Source: Chryseobacterium gleum (lineage in GTDB: Bacteria; Bacteroidota; Bacteroidia; Flavobacteriales_D; Crocinitomicaceae). Taken from it: DNA of 50,358 bases. Numbering within the stretch: position 1 is the first letter of the stretch; every line of letters starts with the position of its first letter. Where the stretch lies: NCBI GenBank assembly GCA_945860065.1, contig CAMAPI010000009.1, positions 1 to 50,358 on the forward strand, given 5' to 3'. The notes beneath the pieces are model-generated. The model was given only the letters and a program-made list of their open reading frames with translations. It was not told where the DNA came from and searched no databases. The position numbers and the translations under genes were made by a program. Positions 44,388 to 50,358 of this stretch are shown here, piece by piece.

Positions 44388-46874
44388 ATGGAATCAATGA
44401 TGATTTATGTGCCTATTGTAATGGCAATTATCGGACTGCTATTTATGGCAATGAAGAGGGCTTGGGTGTTGAAACAAGACGCTGGAGATGGAAAAATGAA
44501 AGAAATTTCGGATTACATCTACGAAGGAGCGCTTGCATTTTTAAAAGCAGAGTATCGACTTTTAGCCATTTTCGTGCTAATTGCAAGTGTCGTTTTAGCA
44601 GGAATTTCATTCTTCGTTCCAACAACACATATATTAATAGTAGTAGCATTTATATTCGGTGCATTTTTCTCGGCTTTAGCTGGGAACATGGGAATGAAAA
44701 TCGCTACAAAAACAAATGTTCGTACAACGCAAGCTGCTCGTACTAGTTTACCACAAGCATTGAAAGTGTCTTTCGGTGGTGGAACAGTTATGGGACTGGG
44801 AGTTGCTGGTTTGGCCGTTTTAGGTTTAACAGCTTTCTTTATTTTCTTTTTCCATTATTTCATGGGTGGAACTTGGGGGCCTGATGGAACTGAAAAAATG
44901 ACAATCGTTTTGGAAACTCTTGCTGGATTCTCTCTAGGAGCTGAGTCAATTGCCTTGTTTGCGCGTGTTGGTGGTGGTATTTATACGAAAGCTGCCGATG
45001 TTGGTGCTGATTTAGTTGGTAAAGTTGAAGCTGGAATTCCAGAAGATGATCCACGTAACCCTGCAACAATTGCTGATAACGTAGGTGATAACGTAGGTGA
45101 TGTTGCCGGAATGGGTGCAGATTTATTTGGTTCTTATGTAGCAACTGTATTAGCAGCCATGGTTTTAGGTAACTATGTTATCAAAGACATGGGTGGAAAT
45201 ATCGCTGATGCCTTTGGTGGAATAGGTCCAATCTTATTACCAATGTCAATCGCAGGAATCGGTATTGTAATTTCTATTATTGGAACGTTCTTAGTGAAAA
45301 TCTCTAATAACAATGCGAAAGAAGCTCAAGTTCAAAGAGCATTGAATATCGGAAACTGGGTTTCTATTGCTTTAGTAGCTGTTTCTTGTTTATTTCTTGT
45401 GAACTGGATGTTGCCTGCTAAAATGCAAATGAATTTCTATGGAGAAGGATTGAAAGAAATTTCTTCCATGCGTGTATTCTACGCCACTTTAGTTGGTTTG
45501 GTTGTTGGAGCAGTTATTTCTTCAGTTACTGAGTATTATACTGGATTGGGTAAAAAACCAATTTTAAAAATAGTTGAAAAATCAAGTACAGGAGCTGGAA
45601 CAAATATTATTGCTGGTTTAGCAACGGGGATGATTTCTACGTTCCCAACAGTCATATTATTTGCTGCAGCAATTTGGACTTCTTATGCATTCGCTGGATT
45701 CTATGGTGTAGCTTTAGCTGCTTCTGCCATGATGGCGACAACTGCCATGCAATTAGCAATCGATGCGTTCGGGCCTATTTCTGATAATGCTGGAGGTATT
45801 GCCGAGATGAGTGAATTGCCAAAAGAAGTTCGTGAACGTACAGATATTTTAGATTCAGTTGGTAATACAACTGCTGCAACAGGAAAAGGTTTTGCTATCG
45901 CTTCTGCTGCATTGACATCTCTTGCGTTATTTGCTGCTTATGTTACGTTTACAGATATTGACGGAATTAACATCTTTAAAGCGCCCGTTTTAGCAATGTT
46001 ATTTATTGGAGCAATGATTCCCGTTGTGTTCTCTGCATTAGCAATGAATTCTGTTGGTAAAGCTGCCATGGACATGGTGCACGAAGTTCGACGTCAGTTT
46101 AGAGAAATTCCAGGAATCATGGAAGGAACTGGTAAACCAGAATATGCAAAATGTGTAGATATTTCTACCAAAGCTGCTTTGCGTGAAATGATGTTGCCAG
46201 GTGTTTTAACGATCGGGTTTCCAATTGCAATTGTATTATTAGGAGTTTTGATTTATCCTGAAAACTATAAATTAGTTGCTGAAATGCTTGGTGGTTATAT
46301 GGCTGGTGTTACCGTTTCTGGTGTACTTTGGGCAGTTTTCCAAAACAATGCTGGTGGCGCTTGGGATAATGCTAAGAAATCTTTCGAAGCAGGTGTTATG
46401 ATTAATGGTGAAATGACTTACAAAGGTTCTGATGCTCACAAAGCAGCAGTAACTGGAGATACAGTTGGTGATCCTTTCAAAGATACTTCTGGTCCTTCGA
46501 TGAACATCTTAATCAAATTAACGTGTTTAATCGGATTGGTCATTGCACCAATCTTAGGAAATGGAGCTGCCTCTGAAAAATCAAACGAAAATGGAGCTTC
46601 AACTTGTGAAATGCGTGATGGAAATTGTATGTCCAACGAAATGTGTACAGGCGATAATAAAATGTGTTATGAAGGACAAACAATGAACACGAAATGTGAC
46701 ATGAGTAAATGTGCAGAAATGACGAAAGACGAATGTGCTAAAATGTGTGATGCTAAAGGATGTTCTCCTGAAGAAAAAGCAATTTGTATGGCTCATTACG
46801 GAAAAGACGGTAGTTGGTTAGGTGATGCTAACAAATGTGCGAATGACAAAAAAGCATGTTGTGACAAACACTAA
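44388..46874 (+). CDS. hppA: Membrane-bound pyrophosphatase, K+-dependent, with Cys/Met-rich tail
   Basis: 828 residues from the ATG at 44388. A rotary-free ion pump with about 16 membrane segments that uses pyrophosphate hydrolysis to export Na+ and/or H+. The substrate site shows [20 protein letters not shown] and [20 protein letters not shown] (near 206-245); the second conserved block is [16 protein letters not shown] (near 465-480). [19 protein letters not shown] (about 491-509) has Ala where K+-independent pumps have Lys, so it belongs to the K+-dependent class, which includes Na+ and dual Na+/H+ pumps. The last about 92 residues (737-828) are unusual: 13 cysteines and about nine methionines with many acidic residues and lysines. 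The C-terminus of this family faces the periplasm. Confidence 0.95.
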   Translation: MESMMIYVPIVMAIIGLLFMAMKRAWVLKQDAGDGKMKEISDYIYEGALAFLKAEYRLLAIFVLIASVVLAGISFFVPTTHILIVVAFIFGAFFSALAGNMGMKIATKTNVRTTQAARTSLPQALKVSFGGGTVMGLGVAGLAVLGLTAFFIFFFHYFMGGTWGPDGTEKMTIVLETLAGFSLGAESIALFARVGGGIYTKAADVGADLVGKVEAGIPEDDPRNPATIADNVGDNVGDVAGMGADLFGSYVATVLAAMVLGNYVIKDMGGNIADAFGGIGPILLPMSIAGIGIVISIIGTFLVKISNNNAKEAQVQRALNIGNWVSIALVAVSCLFLVNWMLPAKMQMNFYGEGLKEISSMRVFYATLVGLVVGAVISSVTEYYTGLGKKPILKIVEKSSTGAGTNIIAGLATGMISTFPTVILFAAAIWTSYAFAGFYGVALAASAMMATTAMQLAIDAFGPISDNAGGIAEMSELPKEVRERTDILDSVGNTTAATGKGFAIASAALTSLALFAAYVTFTDIDGINIFKAPVLAMLFIGAMIPVVFSALAMNSVGKAAMDMVHEVRRQFREIPGIMEGTGKPEYAKCVDISTKAALREMMLPGVLTIGFPIAIVLLGVLIYPENYKLVAEMLGGYMAGVTVSGVLWAVFQNNAGGAWDNAKKSFEAGVMINGEMTYKGSDAHKAAVTGDTVGDPFKDTSGPSMNILIKLTCLIGLVIAPILGNGAASEKSNENGASTCEMRDGNCMSNEMCTGDNKMCYEGQTMNTKCDMSKCAEMTKDECAKMCDAKGCSPEEKAICMAHYGKDGSWLGDANKCANDKKACCDKH

Positions 46875-46895
46875 TCACTGATCAATAAAATGCTG

Positions 46896-46924
46896 AAAGC
46901 CACCTCAATAGGTGGCTTTTTTGT
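46896..46924 (+). terminator. Intrinsic terminator of hppA
   Basis: A 10-base perfect stem (46896-46905 with 46910-46919) with a CAAT loop and a T-rich tail, 21 bases after the stop. Confidence 0.9.
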
Positions 46925-46968
46925 TTCTCTAATGAAATAAACTACCATAATCGTATGGAATACGTTCC

Positions 46969-46976
46969 TATCTTTG
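46969..46976 (+). promoter_or_regulatory. TATCTTTG -7 box, 4 nt before the alkyltransferase-like gene
   Basis: Perfect TAnnTTTG followed by TTTC and the ATG at 46981, predicting a leaderless mRNA. No -33 TTTG at the normal distance. Confidence 0.6.
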
Positions 46977-46980
46977 TTTC

Positions 46981-47334
46981 ATGATTGAAAATCTGAATGC
47001 CAAAAACAAGGATTTCTTTGAACAAGTATTCCAAGTAGTCAAACTTATTCCTGTTGGACGTGTGACAACTTACGGCGCTATAGCCAACTACTTAGGCGCT
47101 GCTAGAGCTGCGCGAATGGTTGGATGGGCAATGAATGCTTCTCATCAAATCCCAGGAATCCCAGCACATCGTGTCGTGAATCGCATTGGATTACTAAGTG
47201 GTAAGATGCACTTTGCTTCACCCAACGCCATGCAATTAGCGCTGGAACATGAAGGCGTGCACATTCAAGAGGATCAAATCGTCCATTTTTCTAAAATCTT
47301 CTGGGATCCATCCCAAGAATTAAAATTACCTTAA
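46981..47334 (+). CDS. Alkyltransferase-like protein (ATL), inactive MGMT relative
   Basis: 117 residues, the C-terminal DNA-binding half of the O6-alkylguanine alkyltransferase fold. The helix-turn-helix with PVGRVTTYGAIANYLG (24-39) and the arginine finger region AARMVGWAMN (43-52) are kept. The active-site motif PCHR reads PAHR (61-64), so the alkyl-accepting cysteine is an alanine. ATL proteins bind O6-alkylguanine without repair and hand it to nucleotide excision repair. The gene stands between hppA and metB with its own promoter box. Confidence 0.93.
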   Translation: MIENLNAKNKDFFEQVFQVVKLIPVGRVTTYGAIANYLGAARAARMVGWAMNASHQIPGIPAHRVVNRIGLLSGKMHFASPNAMQLALEHEGVHIQEDQIVHFSKIFWDPSQELKLP

Positions 47335-47343
47335 AGATTCTAT

Positions 47344-47351
47344 TAATTTTG
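47344..47351 (+). promoter_or_regulatory. TAATTTTG -7 box of the cystathionine gamma-synthase gene
   Basis: Perfect TAnnTTTG 15 bases before the ATG at 47367. The in-frame TTG at 47349 lies within the box, so it is not the start. Confidence 0.55.
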
Positions 47352-47366
47352 CACAAAATTCAAGAT

Positions 47367-48506
47367 ATGAAATTCGCTACAAAAGCTATTCACGCTGGTG
47401 TTCATCCAGATCCCGCAACAGGTGCTATTATGACGCCCATTTACCAAACTTCTACCTATGTTCAAGATGGCGTTGGAAATCATAAAGGCTACGAATATTC
47501 ACGTACACAAAACCCTACGCGTCATGCGCTAGAAAAGAACATCGCAGCGATTGAAAACGGGAAATTTGGCGCTTGTTTTGGTTCAGGACTGGCAGCAATT
47601 GACTGTGTGTTAAAAATGTTGAATCCAGGTGATGAAGTCATTTCTACCAACGATTTATACGGTGGGTCCTACCGTATTTTTAGAACGATATTTGAAAAAT
47701 ATGGGATTAAATTCCATTTTGTCAATATGCAAGATGTGGCTGCTGTTGCCGCATTAGTCAATGAAAACACCAAAATGATTTGGGTGGAAACACCGACTAA
47801 TCCAATGATGAATATCATCGACATCATAGCAATGGCTAAGATTTCTAAAGCAGCCGGTGCGATGCTTTGTGTCGATAATACCTTTGCTACTCCGTACTTG
47901 CAAAATCCCTTAGACTTAGGCGCTGACATGGTGATGCATTCGGTTACGAAATACCTTGGTGGACACTCAGACGTTGTGATGGGTGCCTTGGTTTGTTCTG
48001 ATGAAAAAATTGCAGATGAAATGTACCGCATTCAGAACTCCTCAGGAGCTGTGACTGCCCCAATGGATTCATTCTTAGTGTTACGTGGAATTAAAACATT
48101 GCATTTACGTGTTCAACGTCATTGTGAAAATGGAGAAAAGGTCGCTCGCTACTTAGCAACTCATCCAAAAATCGATAAAGTATATTGGCCAGGATTTGAA
48201 ACACATCCGAATCACGAGGTAGCGAAAAAGCAAATGCGTGGCTTCGGTGGAATGATATCTTTCACGTTAAAAGGAAACCATCTGGAAGATGCTTTGAGTA
48301 TTGTGAAGAAAGTCGATATTTTCGCTTTAGCAGAATCATTAGGAGGTGTGGAATCATTAATTGGGCATCCTGCCACCATGACACATGCTTCTATCCCTAA
48401 AGATGTACGAGAGCAAAGTGGTGTGGTAGATTCTTTGATTCGCTTGAGCGTTGGTGTCGAAGATGCGGAGGATTTAATCGCAGACTTGACCCAAGCACTC
48501 GCTTAA
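47367..48506 (+). CDS. metB: Cystathionine gamma-synthase (trans-sulfuration PLP enzyme)
   Basis: 379 residues from the ATG at 47367 (MKFATKAIHAGVHPD). The PLP lysine is Lys195 in HSVTKYLGGHSD. Also seen are TPIYQTSTYVQDG (23-35), YSRTQNPTRHALEKNIAAIE (44-63), ACFGSGLAAIDCVL (69-82) and ETPTNPMM (141-148). It makes cystathionine from O-activated homoserine and cysteine for methionine synthesis. Cystathionine gamma-lyase and O-acetylhomoserine sulfhydrylase are close relatives and cannot be separated with certainty; the length and the AIHAG opening favour gamma-synthase or lyase. It ends 1 base before the convergent response regulator gene. Confidence 0.85.
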   Translation: MKFATKAIHAGVHPDPATGAIMTPIYQTSTYVQDGVGNHKGYEYSRTQNPTRHALEKNIAAIENGKFGACFGSGLAAIDCVLKMLNPGDEVISTNDLYGGSYRIFRTIFEKYGIKFHFVNMQDVAAVAALVNENTKMIWVETPTNPMMNIIDIIAMAKISKAAGAMLCVDNTFATPYLQNPLDLGADMVMHSVTKYLGGHSDVVMGALVCSDEKIADEMYRIQNSSGAVTAPMDSFLVLRGIKTLHLRVQRHCENGEKVARYLATHPKIDKVYWPGFETHPNHEVAKKQMRGFGGMISFTLKGNHLEDALSIVKKVDIFALAESLGGVESLIGHPATMTHASIPKDVREQSGVVDSLIRLSVGVEDAEDLIADLTQALA

Positions 48507-48507
48507 T

Positions 48508-49254
48508 TTACAACTGATCTAAGCTTTTAAAGAACTGTTCCTTTTTCGCAGGTGAAAGTGGAATTGCGGTGCCATCTTTTAGAATTACAGATCCGCCATC
48601 GTGCTTATCATAGCGTTCCACGCAATTTAAATTGATCAGGTGCGACTGATGCACTCGGAAAAACTGAAGTCCGGACAACAAAGTGTCGTAGTCTTTCAAT
48701 GTTTTCGATACCAAGATTTTCTTACCATCATTTAGGTAAAAGAACGTGTAGTTTTTATCCGCTTCGCAATGAACGATATCATCAATTTCTACCACAAAAA
48801 TACTTTCTTGCGTTTTTAAAACAAGCTTGCGTTTTAGGTGAGGTTGAATGTTGTTCTCTAGAACACTCATTTGAGTTTCATCCTTTTTATGGGAATGCAT
48901 TTGAATGGCATTCATCACTGCGTTGCGCAGTTCCTCTGCATCAATTGGCTTCAAAATGTAATCCAACGCACTGAATTTAATCGCTTGAACAGCAAATTCT
49001 TGAAAAGCGGTAATAAAAATGATTTCAAACGATTTATTGGAAACACTTTTTAGCACATCAAAACCATTTCCATCCGGCATTTGTATGTCTAATAGCACAA
49101 TATCAGGTTGAATGCGCTCAATCGCTTCAATTCCTGACTGCACACTTTCACCATCGGCATAAATATCCAATTTCAAATCAAATGATTCGAGCATTTTTCC
49201 AATGAACTCCCGTGTAGGTTTTTCATCATCGATAATGAGTACTTTTCTAGTCAT
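48508..49254 (-). CDS. LytTR-family response regulator
   Basis: 248 residues. A receiver domain (about 1-125) has the phospho-acceptor Asp56 in IVLLDIQMPDG, with Asp9-Asp10 and Lys102-type residues in place (ALDYILKPIDAEEL). A LytTR DNA-binding domain follows (about 145-245), with LVLKTQESIFVVEIDDIVHC and the FFRVHQSHLINLNCVERYDKHD signature. It is likely phosphorylated by the kinase encoded 9 bases upstream in the same operon and then binds promoters through the LytTR domain. No target sites are evident. Confidence 0.95.
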   Translation of the reverse strand: MTRKVLIIDDEKPTREFIGKMLESFDLKLDIYADGESVQSGIEAIERIQPDIVLLDIQMPDGNGFDVLKSVSNKSFEIIFITAFQEFAVQAIKFSALDYILKPIDAEELRNAVMNAIQMHSHKKDETQMSVLENNIQPHLKRKLVLKTQESIFVVEIDDIVHCEADKNYTFFYLNDGKKILVSKTLKDYDTLLSGLQFFRVHQSHLINLNCVERYDKHDGGSVILKDGTAIPLSPAKKEQFFKSLDQL

Positions 49255-49263
49255 GATTTGAAT

Positions 49264-50358
49264 TTAATAGTTTTCGGTATCGAATTTCAATGGAAGAACA
49301 ATTTTCACAAGAGTCCCGGACTCTTTGCGTTCATCTAAATCACTGAAAGTCAAACTTCCACTAAATTTATACTTTTTATTTAATATTTCGATACGTTCTT
49401 TGGTAATATCGATTGCCATGCTTTTATGCGTGCGTGTTTTCTTCGTTTGTGCTGATTTTTTTCTGCCTACTCCATTGTCCGATATGGTGATTTCTAATTT
49501 GCCATTTTGTTCCATCATATCTACATGAATTTGACCATTCTTCACGGAATGCAGTTGTCCGTGTTCAATCGCATTTTCAATAAATGGCTGGGTGATCATG
49601 GGTGGAACCATCGCTTTGTTGTTCAATAAATCCTCCGAAACATTGAGTACATAACTAAAGCGGTTTTCGAAACGCATTTTTTGCGTACTCAAATACTTAT
49701 CCAAAATCTCTAGTTCCAATTCAATTGAAATAAATTCTTTTGGTGAATTTTCCAGAATCAAGCGCATTAATCGGGAGAAATTCACTAAAAATTGAGATGA
49801 TTTCTCCGGATTATTCTCATAAATATAACTTTGAATCACCGACATTGCATTGAAAACAAAATGCGGATTCATTTGAGCACGCAATAAGGTTTGTGAAAGT
49901 TCAGCTTCTCGTTGTTCCTGTCTTGAGCGGACTTGTTTCATTCGCAAAATCAAGATGACTAAACTAAAGACAATGGCAAAAATGAAAATCAATGAAATAT
50001 ACAATTGACGGTCACTTACCAGTTTTAAGATTTCTTGTTCCTTCTTTTCCTTTTCGATTCTACGTTGCTGAAGTTCAATGAGTCTTTCCCTTTCCTCACG
50101 TAGGTTTCCAGAGGTCAAATCACCAATTTTTGCTTCATTTCTCTTAATAGAATTCGACTCTAAAAATTCGATGTATGCATTTTGAAAGTTCAAGGCATTT
50201 CGTAGGTCGCCATTTTTCATCGATAGTTGAGAAAGTAGTTTATAGCGATCAATCAATCGTATGGAATGTACGCCTTTGTCACTTTCTAGAGATAATTCCA
50301 AATAGTGTTTGGCGTTTTTTAGGTCTCCGATGTGAATACACAATTGACCGAAATCTTG
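49264..50358 (-). CDS. LytS-type sensor histidine kinase, 5' end outside window
   Basis: The reading frame stays open to the last base, so only the C-terminal 364 residues are seen; the internal TTG at 50343 is not the start. The visible N-terminal part looks like TPR helices (DFGQLCIHIGDLKNAKHYLE), then a coiled coil (LREERERLIELQQRRIEKEK), one membrane segment (about LYISLIFIFAIVFSLVILIL) and the LytS His-kinase region with QMNPHFVFNAMSVIQSYI, where the His is the phospho-site. The ATPase domain shows PFIENAIEHG and ISDNGVGRKK. It partners the LytTR regulator 9 bases downstream. TPR-type sensors of this class are typical of Bacteroidota. Confidence 0.93.
   Translation of the reverse strand, partial: QDFGQLCIHIGDLKNAKHYLELSLESDKGVHSIRLIDRYKLLSQLSMKNGDLRNALNFQNAYIEFLESNSIKRNEAKIGDLTSGNLREERERLIELQQRRIEKEKKEQEILKLVSDRQLYISLIFIFAIVFSLVILILRMKQVRSRQEQREAELSQTLLRAQMNPHFVFNAMSVIQSYIYENNPEKSSQFLVNFSRLMRLILENSPKEFISIELELEILDKYLSTQKMRFENRFSYVLNVSEDLLNNKAMVPPMITQPFIENAIEHGQLHSVKNGQIHVDMMEQNGKLEITISDNGVGRKKSAQTKKTRTHKSMAIDITKERIEILNKKYKFSGSLTFSDLDERKESGTLVKIVLPLKFDTENY

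Noticed and set aside
44462-45144. Alternative frames on both strands inside hppA
   Set aside because: His/Leu/Cys-biased shadow translations of membrane-helix codons.
47669-48031. 120-codon minus-strand frame opposite metB
   Set aside because: Shadow of a strongly conserved PLP enzyme frame; no domain.

Overview
The window comes from an AT-rich chromosome of the phylum Bacteroidota, most likely Flavobacteriales and perhaps a Crocinitomicaceae/Fluviicola-like lineage (the family guess is inference from protein style). The evidence is a complete gldKLMN type IX secretion (T9SS) cluster with a PorP/SprF gene, two secreted proteins with C-terminal T9SS sorting domains, a K+-dependent membrane pyrophosphatase, recurrent TAnnTTTG promoter boxes typical of the Bacteroidota housekeeping sigma factor, and few Shine-Dalgarno sequences. 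I see no phage, transposon, CRISPR array, plasmid gene or tRNA; this is chromosomal core with a few accessory genes.

Layout. 1-3131 (+): the 3' part of a sialate O-acetylesterase-like gene and a large polytopic membrane protein. 3166-7494 (-): a small membrane protein, kbl, a small exported protein, a SulP anion/bicarbonate transporter and a beta-carbonic anhydrase, all closely packed. 7556-14608 (-): sprF/porP-gldK-gldL-gldM-gldN, the T9SS core and its proton-driven motor. 14725-18424 (-): an arginase-fold protein that has lost metal ligands, a MazG-like pyrophosphohydrolase and a fused E1 alpha/beta 2-oxoacid dehydrogenase. 18583-21213 (-): ECF sigma factor, putative anti-sigma factor and an outer-membrane barrel protein. 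21268-26297 (-): two overlapping amidohydrolase-family genes and an AlkD-like DNA alkylation repair gene. 26305-26698 (-): RNase P RNA. 26708-35843: a T9SS cargo protein, a divergent 1098-residue SF1 helicase, and a 1511-residue T9SS adhesin-like protein with seven exact-length 70-residue repeats. 35860-41411: yidD, a lytic-transglycosylase-like protein, a compact six-gene minus-strand operon (lipoprotein-mrp-nfu-rlmH-menC-msrB), and a divergent DUF423 gene. 41512-48506 (+): bcp, recA, a DUF5011-like lipoprotein, thioredoxin, hppA with an unusual Cys/Met-rich tail, an alkyltransferase-like protein and cystathionine gamma-synthase. 48508-50358 (-): a LytTR response regulator and its LytS-type kinase, cut by the window edge.

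How the parts fit. GldK-N and SprF build and power the machine that exports proteins such as those at 26708 and 31308. The SulP/carbonic anhydrase pair handles bicarbonate. RecA, the AlkD-like protein and the alkyltransferase-like protein serve DNA repair. Bcp, thioredoxin and MsrB serve oxidative-damage defence. Mrp and Nfu serve Fe-S cluster assembly.

The most notable cross-cutting signal is regulatory. Five transcription-unit heads have a perfect TAnnTTTG box exactly 4 nt before the start codon, and a sixth has a degenerate box at the same distance, which predicts leaderless mRNAs. I did not find a clearly new multi-gene system. The best candidates for novelty are the Cys/Met-rich tail on the pyrophosphatase, the degenerate arginase-like protein beside the T9SS operon, the enlarged GldK, and the stand-alone helicase.
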